Shown piece after piece: positions 17,879-26,546 of a stretch of 64,000 bases of DNA; the stretch's first letter is position 1; each line of letters starts with the position of its first letter. The position numbers and the translations under genes are program-made. The stretch is taken from assembly GCA_040506195.1 (NCBI GenBank), contig JBEVXH010000001.1, forward strand, positions 1 to 64,000. Direction: 5' to 3'. The DNA comes from Thiodiazotropha sp040506195 (lineage in GTDB: Bacteria > Pseudomonadota > Gammaproteobacteria > Chromatiales > Chromatiaceae). The notes under the pieces were generated by a model, which saw nothing but the letters and a program-made list of their open reading frames with translations, searched no databases and was not told the DNA's origin.

Positions 17879-20152
17879 TCAGTTATCATCCAGGGTGGCA
17901 TCGGGTACCTGCTCCCCGACAATATCAAACTGCAGTTTGTCATTCGCGACATCGACCTTAACCACCCCTCCACCGGCCAGCTTGCCAAACAGCAGTTCTT
18001 CCGCCAGGGGCTTTTTGATCTCATCCTGAATCAACCTTGCCATCGGGCGGGCGCCCATCTTCGGATCATAGCCATGTTCTGCCAGCCATACCCTGGCTTC
18101 CGCTTCGACCACCAGATTGACATGTTTCTCCTGTAGCTGCCCTTCCAATTCGAAAATGAATTTATCGACCACCTTAGCGATATGCTCTGGTGAGAGGCCG
18201 GCGAACTGAATGATTGCATCAAGACGATTTCTGAACTCGGGTGTGAACATTTTCTTGATCACTTCCATACCGTCGCTGCTATGATCCTGCTTGGTGAAAC
18301 CGATCGACGAGCGGCTCATCTCCTGGGCGCCGGCATTGGTAGTCATAATGATCACAACATTGCGGAAGTCTGCCTTGCGGCCATTGTTGTCGGTCAGGGT
18401 GCCGTGATCCATCACCTGCAGCAGTAAATTGAAGACATCCGGGTGCGCCTTCTCGATCTCGTCGAGCAACAACACACAATGGGGATGCTTTGCAATCTCC
18501 TCGGTCAGCAATCCCCCCTGGTCAAAACCTACATACCCTGGCGGTGCGCCGATCAACCTGGATACTGTGTGGCGTTCCATATACTCGGACATGTCGAAGC
18601 GGATCAGCTCCATACACAAGATCCTCGCCAGCTGACGACTGATCTCAGTCTTGCCGACACCGGTGGGACCGGTGAAGAGAAAGGAGCCGACCGGCCTGCC
18701 TTCATTGACCAGTCCGGATCGATTCATGCGTATGGCCGCTGTCAAGGCATCGATGGCCGGATCCTGGCCGAATACGACCAGCTTCAGGTCACGCGTGAGG
18801 TTACGCAGGGCCTCGGTATCGGAAGTGGAGACTTTCTTTGGCGGGATCCGCGCAATCTTCGCCACAATAGCCTCGACTTCATCCACGTCGATGACCTTTT
18901 TGCGCTGCTCCAGCGGTTGCAGTTGCACATTCGCACCCGCCTCATCGATGACATCGATGGCCTTATCGGGCAGATGACGGTCGTTGATGTATTTATCAGA
19001 GAGTTCTGCGGCGCTGTTCAAGGCATCCTGTGTGTACTCGATATGATGATGCTCCTCGAATCGGGACTTCAGGCCCTTCAGGATCTCCACCGTCTCTGCC
19101 ACGGTAGGCTCTTCCACATCGATTTTCTGGAAGCGCCGTGCCAGGGCGCGGTCTTTTTCAAAGATTCCCCTGAACTCCTGGTAGGTTGTGGAACCGATAC
19201 AGCGCAGCTCGCCTGATGCGAGCACAGGCTTGATCAGGTTCGAGGCATCCATAACCCCACCGGATGCAGCACCTGCTCCGATGATTGTATGTATCTCGTC
19301 GATGAACAAAACCACATCCATTTCCCGCTTCAGCTCGGCAAGAACCGCCTTCAGGCGTTTTTCGAAATCACCGCGATATTTCGTACCCGCAACCAGCGTC
19401 CCGAGATCAAGGGCGTAGATTGTGGCATTGGCAAGTACGTTAGGCACCTCTTTGTCGACGATTTTCTTGGCCAAACCCTCCGCGATAGCGGTTTTACCCA
19501 CACCGGCCTCTCCCACCAGCAGCGGATTGTTTTTGCGCCGCCGGCAGAGTATCTGAATGGTTCGTTCAACCTCTTGCAGACGACCGATCAGGGGATCGAT
19601 CTTACCCTGTTCCGCCAGTTGATTGAGATTCGTGGCATAGCTCTCCAACGGACTTGTTTGACCATCCCCTTTGGATTCGCTGGATAGTTCGGCTGGCGTC
19701 TCATCCTGAATCGTGCCGTCAACCTTGGAAATACCGTGAGAGATATAGTTGACCACATCCAGCCGGCTTACATTTTGCTCATTCAGAAAAAAGACCGCCT
19801 GTGAGTCCTGTTCATTGAATATCGCCACCAGCACGTTGGCGCCGGTGACCTCGTTTTTGCCCGAAGATTGGACATGAAAAACTGCTCTTTGCAGCACCCG
19901 TTGGAATCCTAAGGTGGGTTGAATCTCCCTCTCATCACCATCCGGAATCAGTGGTGTTGTCTCTTCAACAAAGCTGCTGATATTCTTTCGCATGCTCTCG
20001 ATATCCGCCCCACAGGCACGCAGTACCGCGACGGCGGTGGGATTGTCCAACAAGGCAAGCAAGAGATGATCCACCGTCATGAACTCATGATGTCGTTCTT
20101 TGGCATTCTTGAATGCTTGGTTAAGGGTAAATTCCAACTCTTTATTCAACAT
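17879..20152 (-). CDS. clpA: ClpAP protease ATPase subunit ClpA
   Basis: Hexameric AAA+ unfoldase that feeds substrates to ClpP. The 757-residue protein has the N-domain that binds ClpS, a first AAA module (GEAGVGKTAIAEGLAKK), a second AAA module (GPTGVGKTEISRQLA) and an IGF loop (SSIGFTKQD) for docking on ClpP. It lies 24 bp after clpS and is surely co-transcribed with it. Confidence 0.97.
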   Translation of the reverse strand: MLNKELEFTLNQAFKNAKERHHEFMTVDHLLLALLDNPTAVAVLRACGADIESMRKNISSFVEETTPLIPDGDEREIQPTLGFQRVLQRAVFHVQSSGKNEVTGANVLVAIFNEQDSQAVFFLNEQNVSRLDVVNYISHGISKVDGTIQDETPAELSSESKGDGQTSPLESYATNLNQLAEQGKIDPLIGRLQEVERTIQILCRRRKNNPLLVGEAGVGKTAIAEGLAKKIVDKEVPNVLANATIYALDLGTLVAGTKYRGDFEKRLKAVLAELKREMDVVLFIDEIHTIIGAGAASGGVMDASNLIKPVLASGELRCIGSTTYQEFRGIFEKDRALARRFQKIDVEEPTVAETVEILKGLKSRFEEHHHIEYTQDALNSAAELSDKYINDRHLPDKAIDVIDEAGANVQLQPLEQRKKVIDVDEVEAIVAKIARIPPKKVSTSDTEALRNLTRDLKLVVFGQDPAIDALTAAIRMNRSGLVNEGRPVGSFLFTGPTGVGKTEISRQLARILCMELIRFDMSEYMERHTVSRLIGAPPGYVGFDQGGLLTEEIAKHPHCVLLLDEIEKAHPDVFNLLLQVMDHGTLTDNNGRKADFRNVVIIMTTNAGAQEMSRSSIGFTKQDHSSDGMEVIKKMFTPEFRNRLDAIIQFAGLSPEHIAKVVDKFIFELEGQLQEKHVNLVVEAEARVWLAEHGYDPKMGARPMARLIQDEIKKPLAEELLFGKLAGGGVVKVDVANDKLQFDIVGEQVPDATLDDN

Positions 20153-20176
20153 CTCAGAAACTCCAAATAGCGCCGC

Positions 20177-20497
20177 TTACGTCTCCTCCATGGTGCACAT
20201 CAGCGGGTGCTGGTTGCTGCGAGAGTAATCATTGACTTGTGACACCTTTGTCTCAGCCACGTCTTTAGTAAACACGCCACATACGCCCACACCACGGGTA
20301 TGAACATGAAGCATCACTCGGGTCGCCTTTTCCCTGTCCATGTTAAAAAAGGTCTCCAATACCAAAACCACAAACTCCATCGGTGTATAGTCATCATTCA
20401 GAATAATAACCTTATACAAGGGAGGTTTTTTAAGTTTTGGCACTGCCTCCTTTAATGCTAGACCGTCTTCGTGTGATGTTTGTTCTCGATTACTCAT
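20177..20497 (-). CDS. clpS: ClpS adaptor for N-end-rule degradation
   Basis: 106-residue adaptor that delivers proteins with destabilising N-terminal residues to ClpAP. The core shows the family motifs YKVIILNDDYTPMEFVV (substrate-binding NDD and M) and ATRVMLHVHTRGVGVCGVF, after a disordered N-terminal tail. It is followed by clpA and is divergent from cspD, as in E. coli. Confidence 0.97.
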   Translation of the reverse strand: MSNREQTSHEDGLALKEAVPKLKKPPLYKVIILNDDYTPMEFVVLVLETFFNMDREKATRVMLHVHTRGVGVCGVFTKDVAETKVSQVNDYSRSNQHPLMCTMEET

Positions 20498-21165
20498 AAT
20501 GGCTGATTCTAGCAGGCCTAAACGGTCTGAAAAGTGGAATTATATTCAGGATATTTGTTTAACACAGAAGGCATGGTGTGAGCAGATTACTATTGTCATT
20601 TTACCTAAATTGACGCCCTGATTAGAATACCAAACCGTTAAAAACTAGCCACATCCGATACGCGGCACACTCACATTTTCATCAGGCGTTAAATCTCTGA
20701 CTATCTCGCAATGGGTATAAGCTGACTAGGGATTCTTCGTATTAATAGACAGCCATTATTAGGGTAATTACCAATACAAACCTAGAAAGTTTGTGAAAAT
20801 TTACATATTTGTTGACCGACAATGATAGAGCACTATACTTTCCCCTACAGTGTTGATAATGGTTCCCATTTTAGAAGGAACAGGAACACTGGAATTCGGG
20901 CTGTTATGTTGACGCCCACTGTTTTTTTTCAATGGCTGGTACTTGGGCAGGTGGACAGAGCAGTTTTGAGCCTCTCTGCAGAATAAAAGGTAGCGGTAAA
21001 CGTTGAGTGTATGGACTAAAGTGAGGCATTGCGTGGAGATTCTCGAATATCCCGTACAGAACCGATATTCATGTCGGTTTTTGATCTCTCCGATACTCCA
21101 AATCTCAACCCTTTCGTTACTACCACTCCACCCTCCCGGGTCATCGATAGTGAGGAGCAATAGCT
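20498..21165. other. Divergent clpS/cspD regulatory gap
   Basis: No gene is seen in this 668-bp stretch. It holds a good sigma-70 promoter reading toward cspD, which would give an mRNA leader of about 320 nt; the rest shows no strong feature. Confidence 0.5.
20812..20839 (+). promoter_or_regulatory. Sigma-70 promoter likely driving cspD
   Basis: TTGACC, 16 bp, TATACT. This is close to consensus and points at cspD. The predicted start near 20846 leaves a leader of about 320 nt, in keeping with the long structured leaders of cold-shock genes. Confidence 0.6.
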
Positions 21166-21381
21166 ATGGCGACTGGAGTCGTAAAGTGGTTTAACAACGC
21201 CAAGGGCTACGGTTTTGTAACCCCGGAAGATGGAGACCAGGACGTTTTCGTCCATTTTTCATCCATTGAGATGGATGGATACAAAACCCTGAAGGAGGGT
21301 CAAAAGGTCCAGTTTGAAATCAGTCAAGGACCTAAAGGACTTCATGCAACCAATATCCAACGGGTTGCAGCAAGCGAATAG
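21166..21381 (+). CDS. cspD: Cold-shock-domain protein, CspD-like
   Basis: 71-residue single-stranded nucleic-acid-binding protein. RNP1 (KGYGFVT) and RNP2 (VFVHFS) are both intact. The stretch MDGYKTLKEGQKVQFE and the location divergent from clpS match CspD of E. coli rather than CspA. A GAGGAG ribosome-binding site precedes the ATG and a strong terminator follows the stop. Confidence 0.95.
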   Translation: MATGVVKWFNNAKGYGFVTPEDGDQDVFVHFSSIEMDGYKTLKEGQKVQFEISQGPKGLHATNIQRVAASE

Positions 21382-21406
21382 AGCTGGTCCCTGAATAAGT
21401 AAACGC

Positions 21407-21439
21407 AAAAGCCGGCTCGGTGATCCCGATCCGGCTTTT
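21407..21439 (+). terminator. Intrinsic terminator of cspD
   Basis: AAAAGCCGG pairs with CCGGCTTTT, and an inner TCGG/CCGA stem extends the hairpin. The T-rich end (TTTTCTATTT) makes it a classic rho-independent terminator. Confidence 0.85.
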
Positions 21440-21661
21440 CTATTTCCCCAATACACTGATGCCTCTGCAAAGCGGTAAACAAGGGAGGTGGGGGCCGCCC
21501 CGTGGATTCTTCATGTGTATCCTGTCTATTGCTGGGTAGCGTGCGTATATGTCTGCCCTGTTTACAAACAGCGAAGATCGTCAGGTTCCAGTTTAACCGC
21601 CGGGATACTATCATAGCGCCTTTTATCAGGACGAATTGGAATCCAACACGGTCATTCTTGA

Positions 21662-22243
21662 ATGCTGATTCTTTTCAACAAGCCTTATGGCGTTCTCACT
21701 CAATTTTCAGATAGCGAGGGGCGTGAGACCCTCGCCGACTACATCATCATGAAAGGAATCTATGCCGCTGGACGGCTTGACCGGGACAGTGAGGGCCTGC
21801 TGCTGCTCACCGATGACGGTAAACTGCAGCACCGTCTTACAGATCCCGGTAGCAAGCGATGGAAACGATACTGGGTCCAGGTTGAGGGTATACCGGGTAC
21901 CGATGCCCTGGCACGACTTCGACAAGGTATTCAGCTAAAGGACGGACTGACACTGCCGGCAAAAGTCAGGCAGCTCGAGGAACCGAAACTTTGGCCCAGA
22001 AATCCGCCCGTTCGCTACCGGGCGTCAATCCCCACATCCTGGCTCGAGATTCAGCTTCGGGAGGGGCGTAATCGTCAGATTCGACGTATGACGGCAGCTG
22101 TCGGATATCCTACTCTGCGCCTGATCCGTATAGCCGTGGACCGCTGGCGTCTGAAGAATATCCAACCTGGTGAATGGCTCATCGTCGATGGTGTCCGTAA
22201 AGAACCGGATCAAGGAAGAAAGAGGCCCCATCATGGCGGATAA
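21662..22243 (+). CDS. rluE: 23S rRNA pseudouridine synthase RluE family
   Basis: RsuA/RluE-type pseudouridine synthase of 193 residues without an S4 domain, as in RluE, which modifies U2457 of 23S rRNA. The catalytic aspartate lies in AGRLDRDSEGLLLLT, and LREGRNRQIRRM is the conserved late motif. It starts MLILFNKPYGVL and overlaps mnmA by 11 bp, so the two are translationally coupled. E. coli keeps rluE close to mnmA too. Confidence 0.93.
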   Translation: MLILFNKPYGVLTQFSDSEGRETLADYIIMKGIYAAGRLDRDSEGLLLLTDDGKLQHRLTDPGSKRWKRYWVQVEGIPGTDALARLRQGIQLKDGLTLPAKVRQLEEPKLWPRNPPVRYRASIPTSWLEIQLREGRNRQIRRMTAAVGYPTLRLIRIAVDRWRLKNIQPGEWLIVDGVRKEPDQGRKRPHHGG

Positions 22244-23339
22244 AGGCAGAGTCATCGTTGGTCTGTCAGGTGGTGTGGACTCATCCGTCGCAGCCTTACT
22301 GTTGCAACAGCAGGGCTATCAGGTCGAAGGCTTGTTCATGAAGAACTGGGAGGAAGATGACAGCGAAGATTACTGTTCCGCAGCCGAAGACCTGGCAGAT
22401 GCCCAGGCGGTAGCTGAATGTTTAAAGATTCCACTCTATACGGTCAACTTTTCTACCGAGTACTGGGACCGCGTATTTGCCTATTTCCTCGAAGAGTATG
22501 GTGCAGGCAGAACTCCCAATCCCGATGTGTTATGTAACCGCGAAATTAAGTTCAAGGCCTTTCTCGACCATGCAATCGATCAGTTGCAGGCATCCATAAT
22601 CGCCACCGGGCACTACGCCGCAGTGGAGAAGGATGACGAGGGCTATCATCTGCACAGAGCCAAGGATGAGGATAAGGATCAAACCTATTTTCTCTATATG
22701 TTGGGACAGAGAGCCTTGAGTCACAGCCTGTTTCCCTTGGCACAGCTGAATAAGCACCAGGTCAGGGAGATTGCACATAAGGCGGGATTTCCAAACCATA
22801 AAAAGAAGGACAGTACAGGGATCTGCTTTATTGGGGAGCGTAAGTTTCGAGACTTTCTGCAACGCTTTCTCCCGGCTCAGCCAGGTGATATCGAGGATCC
22901 CCAGGGTAATCTGCTGGGCCGACACCACGGTTTAATCTACTACACACTCGGCCAGCGGCAGGGATTGGGCATAGGCGGCCGACGCGACTCAATCGAGGCG
23001 CCCTGGTTCGTGGCGGCAAAGGATCTTCGTCGAAACGTCCTGATTGCAGTACAGGGTCATGATCACCCCCTGTTGATGTGTCAGAAACTGACCGCCAACC
23101 AGATGCACTGGGTGGCGGGTCATCCGCCATCCGGTCCCCTGCAGTGTCTGGCAAGAATTCGTCACCGTCAGCCCCTCCAGTCCTGTCGCATCCTTCCCCG
23201 AGACGATCGACGCTATCTGATAGTATTCGATTCGGCTCAACGGGCGGCGACACCCGGGCAGTCAATTGTGTTCTATCACAACAAAAGATGTCTTGGTGGG
23301 GGTATCATTGAAGATGGCGAGAGTATCAGGAATCGATAA
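22233..23339 (+). CDS. mnmA: tRNA 2-thiouridylase MnmA
   Basis: Makes 2-thiouridine at the wobble position of tRNA-Lys, -Glu and -Gln, taking sulfur from the Tus relay. The PP-loop SGGVDSSVAALLL is at the N terminus. The two catalytic cysteines are in NPDVLCNREIKF and GICFIGERKF. I chose the ATG that follows GGAAGAAAGAGG and begins MADKGRVIVGLSGG (368 residues) rather than an ATG 63 bp upstream, because it has a good ribosome-binding site and the family length. Confidence 0.96.
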   Translation: MADKGRVIVGLSGGVDSSVAALLLQQQGYQVEGLFMKNWEEDDSEDYCSAAEDLADAQAVAECLKIPLYTVNFSTEYWDRVFAYFLEEYGAGRTPNPDVLCNREIKFKAFLDHAIDQLQASIIATGHYAAVEKDDEGYHLHRAKDEDKDQTYFLYMLGQRALSHSLFPLAQLNKHQVREIAHKAGFPNHKKKDSTGICFIGERKFRDFLQRFLPAQPGDIEDPQGNLLGRHHGLIYYTLGQRQGLGIGGRRDSIEAPWFVAAKDLRRNVLIAVQGHDHPLLMCQKLTANQMHWVAGHPPSGPLQCLARIRHRQPLQSCRILPRDDRRYLIVFDSAQRAATPGQSIVFYHNKRCLGGGIIEDGESIRNR

Positions 23340-23340
23340 A

Positions 23341-23364
23341 CTAGGGCCTGTTAACAGGCCCTAG
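23341..23364. repeat. 24-bp perfect palindrome (full copy of the family) after mnmA
   Basis: CTAGGGCCTGTT followed at once by its reverse complement, starting one base after the mnmA stop. Related copies are at 10893, 24767, 29720 and (half) 47161. It can fold into a hairpin and may act as a terminator or as a target for DNA processing. Confidence 0.8.
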
Positions 23365-23399
23365 GCTCAGCAATACAGTTCCAGTAGTGTAAAAAAGAG

Positions 23400-24032
23400 A
23401 TGCAATATAGAGACAGCGATCGCGCAATAGCCCTATCGGGCATATATCAGGCAGCCAATCTGGTACAACAGGTTGCGCGTCGCGGATTGGTTGATGCAGA
23501 CAGCATTGCGGCGAACATCCATAGCCTATTTCAGATCGATGCCGAGAGTGTGCAGGATGTGTATGGGGGCCTGGAAGGAATTGCACCCGGCCTTCGACTG
23601 GCCTATCGGCAATTGAGCGGTGAAGAGGCGCGTGACGATGAGCTGACACGCTATCTGCTTGGCCTGGTGCAACTGGAAAGAAAACTCAGTCGCCATCTGG
23701 ACCGACTGGAAAGGATAAAGCAAGGTATCACTACAATCACCCAAAGACTGCCCCACTTTCCCGCCACACACAGCAATATTCTCGGTACCCTGGCGGAGAT
23801 CTATGCAGATAATATCAGCCAGCTCTCACCTAGAATCATGGTAAGCGGTGAGCCCGTTTACCTGCAGAACAGCGACAATGTAAATAAAATCCGTGCCCTG
23901 CTGTTGTCAGGCATCAGAGCGGCCACCCTTTGGCGACAGACAGGGGGTAGAAGGAGACAATTGCTGTTTGTGCGCAAGCGTTACATCCAAGCATGCAAAG
24001 CACTCCTTGACGATCTCCATCAAGAAATTTAA
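23400..24032 (+). CDS. hflD: HflD homologue (lysogenisation regulator family)
   Basis: 210-residue helical, membrane-associated protein of the HflD/YcfC family. In E. coli it sits between mnmA and purB and interferes with phage lambda CII; its housekeeping role is unclear. The sequence shows typical segments (AIALSGIYQAANLVQQVARRG, split here by length rules: AIALSGIYQAANL and VQQVARRG; also GLVQLERKLSRHLDRL). It lies 60 bp after mnmA, separated by the palindrome. Confidence 0.93.
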   Translation: MQYRDSDRAIALSGIYQAANLVQQVARRGLVDADSIAANIHSLFQIDAESVQDVYGGLEGIAPGLRLAYRQLSGEEARDDELTRYLLGLVQLERKLSRHLDRLERIKQGITTITQRLPHFPATHSNILGTLAEIYADNISQLSPRIMVSGEPVYLQNSDNVNKIRALLLSGIRAATLWRQTGGRRRQLLFVRKRYIQACKALLDDLHQEI

Positions 24033-24216
24033 TCAATCATTCAATCAGATTGATTGAGTCACACCTGATCGATTTCTTTTATCAAACCAATGTGAAAAAA
24101 CGTTAATTCGGCATACTAAATGACAGAAAACAGACAGCATTTCAATGTATAAAGAGTAACCGCTGCGGAGCCGCAGTGGAATATATAACTTACAACACAG
24201 TTGAGAGGATACGAAT

Positions 24217-24660
24217 ATGAGCAATACCAAGCTTGTCATTGCCCTGAGTGGACTGTTCACCCTGGCAGCCTGCAGCCAATCCGACAACCAGCAAAGCGCC
24301 ACCACATCTCAGGAGACCCAAGGTTCTTCAACCAGCATGGTTGACAAAGTCTCTGAAGCCGGCAGTAATGCGGCGGATACCATCGCCGCCACAAGCAAGA
24401 AGGCTTACGAGGGAGCAAAACAGATGGGGAGTGATGCTGCCGATGCCGTTGTCGATACCAGCAAAGAGATCTATGAAAATACGAAACAGGCCGCAAGCGA
24501 AGCGGGTAGCACGATAAAGGAAGAGACAGAAGAGATCGTTTCTGCAGTGGGTGAAAAGAGTGCTGAGGTATATGATGCGGCAAAGACCAAAACAGGTGAA
24601 ATGGTAGACGCCACGAAAGAGACAGGGACTGAAGTCATGGATAATATGAAAAACGAATAG
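24217..24660 (+). CDS. Small lipoprotein with repeated amphipathic helix (LEA-like)
   Basis: 147-residue predicted outer-membrane lipoprotein. The signal peptide ends in the lipobox LAAC with Cys19; serine at +2 after Cys avoids inner-membrane retention. The rest is one long Ala/Lys/Glu/Thr-rich region with an irregular ~11-residue repeat (AAD..., TSKKAYEGAKQMG, TSKEIYENTKQAAS), like LEA or apolipoprotein-type helices. It is inserted between hflD and purB, which are neighbours in E. coli. Function is unknown; a stress or envelope-protective role would be a guess. Confidence 0.85.
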   Translation: MSNTKLVIALSGLFTLAACSQSDNQQSATTSQETQGSSTSMVDKVSEAGSNAADTIAATSKKAYEGAKQMGSDAADAVVDTSKEIYENTKQAASEAGSTIKEETEEIVSAVGEKSAEVYDAAKTKTGEMVDATKETGTEVMDNMKNE

Positions 24661-24766
24661 TAACAGATTGATTATTTAATGGCGGGAGAGCACTGCCAAT
24701 CCCTTTCCGGGAACGCAGACCGGTCGTGAAGCCCGGAAAACGGCCTGGTCTGCCAATGACATCACT

Positions 24767-24790
24767 CCAGGGCCTGTTAGCAGGGCCTAA
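24767..24790. repeat. Imperfect copy of the GGGCCTGTTAACAGGCCC palindrome
   Basis: CCAGGGCCTGTTAGCAGGGC with flanks matches the 24-bp palindrome after mnmA apart from a few changes. It sits between the lipoprotein gene and the purB promoter. Confidence 0.6.
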
Positions 24791-24830
24791 CACAGTGGAC
24801 GCGCATTTCTGTGCAACTGTCGCCCGCGAT

Positions 24831-24840
24831 CGGGTATAAT
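24831..24840 (+). promoter_or_regulatory. -10 box of the purB promoter
   Basis: A consensus TATAAT (24835-24840) preceded by CGGG lies 36 bp before purB. The -35 region is weak. It would let purB be transcribed apart from hflD. Confidence 0.5.
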
Positions 24841-24875
24841 CCACGCTTTTTTCAGCAACCAGGTGGACTGACTCA

Positions 24876-26243
24876 ATGGAACTCTCCTCGCTTACAGCTG
24901 TATCCCCCATCGACGGCCGATACGGTAGCAAAAGTGCCGACCTGCGACCCATATTCAGCGAATTCGGTCTGATCCGTCATCGAGTTTCGGTAGAGGTACG
25001 CTGGCTGCAGGCCCTGGCGACGCATAATGATATTCTGGAGATCCCCACTCTCAGCGAGCATGCCGTCAATATCCTCGATGCCATCGTAGATAACTTCAGT
25101 GAAGAGGATGCCAGAAGGGTAAAGAACATCGAGCGAACCACCAATCACGATGTCAAGGCGGTGGAGTATTTCCTCAAGGAGAAGATTGCCGGTAACGAAG
25201 AACTGGAAGGGATCAGTGAATTTTTTCACTTTGCCTGCACCTCTGAGGATATCAACAACCTGTCGCATGCACTGATGCTGCGCGAAGGACGCGGCCAGGT
25301 ACTGTTACCGCAAATCGACGAACTGATCGGCAGCATCAGACAACTGGCCCACCAGCTGGCCGATCAACCCATGCTCAGCCGCACCCATGGACAGCCGGCT
25401 TCACCAACCACCATGGGAAAGGAGCTGGCGAATGTGGTCTACCGGCTACGTCGTCAACGCGAGCAGATCGCATCAACCCCGTTGCTGGGAAAAATCAATG
25501 GTGCTGTCGGCAACTATAACGCCCACCTCGCCGCATACCCCGAAGTCGACTGGCAGCGTTTTGCCCGACAGTTCGTTGAGAGCCTGGGCATCGGCTGGAA
25601 TCCCTACACGATCCAGATCGAACCCCATGATTACATCGCTGAGCTGTTCGATGCCATTGGGCGCATGAACACAATTTTGATCGATTTCTGCCGTGACACC
25701 TGGAGTTATATCTCCCTGGGTTATTTCAAACAAAAGACCGTCGCAGGAGAAGTCGGATCATCAACCATGCCGCACAAAGTCAACCCGATCGATTTTGAAA
25801 ATGGAGAAGGAAATCTGGGCATCGCGAATGCCATCTTCGATCACCTTGCAGCAAAGCTTCCGATCTCCCGCTGGCAAAGAGACCTGACAGACTCCACCGT
25901 ATTGCGCAACCTCGGAGTCGGCCTTGCCCACACCAGCATTGCCCTGCAATCGATCCAACGAGGCCTGGACAAACTCGAAGCCGACGGCGGGATCATGCTG
26001 GAGGACCTGGAGCAAAACTGGGAAGTGCTTGCTGAGCCGATTCAGACGGTCATGCGGCGTTACGGTATCGAAAAACCCTATGAAAAGCTGAAAGAACTGA
26101 CGCGTGGCCAACGCATCACAGCCGACCAGTTGCAGGCCTTTGTCGATCAGCTGGATATGCCCGATCATGCCAAGGAGTCGCTGAAACGCATGACCCCGAT
26201 GAACTACATCGGCAACGCCAAGGAACAAACCGCAGAGATCTAA
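24876..26243 (+). CDS. purB: Adenylosuccinate lyase
   Basis: Acts twice in purine synthesis, releasing fumarate from SAICAR and from adenylosuccinate. The 455-residue protein shows the superfamily signature GEVGSSTMPHKVNPIDFE with the flexible catalytic serine, and the histidine motif SRTHGQPASPTTMGKE. Length and start agree with the E. coli enzyme. Confidence 0.97.
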   Translation: MELSSLTAVSPIDGRYGSKSADLRPIFSEFGLIRHRVSVEVRWLQALATHNDILEIPTLSEHAVNILDAIVDNFSEEDARRVKNIERTTNHDVKAVEYFLKEKIAGNEELEGISEFFHFACTSEDINNLSHALMLREGRGQVLLPQIDELIGSIRQLAHQLADQPMLSRTHGQPASPTTMGKELANVVYRLRRQREQIASTPLLGKINGAVGNYNAHLAAYPEVDWQRFARQFVESLGIGWNPYTIQIEPHDYIAELFDAIGRMNTILIDFCRDTWSYISLGYFKQKTVAGEVGSSTMPHKVNPIDFENGEGNLGIANAIFDHLAAKLPISRWQRDLTDSTVLRNLGVGLAHTSIALQSIQRGLDKLEADGGIMLEDLEQNWEVLAEPIQTVMRRYGIEKPYEKLKELTRGQRITADQLQAFVDQLDMPDHAKESLKRMTPMNYIGNAKEQTAEI

Positions 26244-26283
26244 ATCTCCGTGGCCGCTTCATTTGGATTATGAAAACCGATCA

Positions 26284-26495
26284 GCCGCAAATGGACGCAA
26301 ATCACCACGAACGTTCGCAAATACTAGTTCTATGATTGCGCATTAAATAGATAGATTAGGCAATGAATCTACATATTGTGATTCGGCCAGAAAGGTTTCA
26401 CATATCCGGCTTATTTATAATCCCTGTTATTTAGTAGTGACTTCGCTCATCAGGTCATTTGCATAAATTAGCGGTGATTTGCGTCCATTTGCGGC
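26284..26495. repeat. MITE-like inverted-repeat element, copy A
   Basis: About 212 bp bounded by a perfect 23-bp inverted repeat that begins GCCGCAAATGGACGCAAAT. It fills most of the 303-bp purB-roxA gap, which has no gene. The arms match those of the elements in the hyp/hox cluster. No coding sequence lies inside. Confidence 0.8.
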
Positions 26496-26546
26496 ATAAA
26501 ATAAGCCTTATCTACATAGTGTTTTGAACGGACAGAGCGTGATTCG

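Noticed and set aside
20801..21160. 119-codon minus-strand frame in the cspD leader
   Set aside because: It overlaps the predicted cspD promoter and leader and has no protein-like features.
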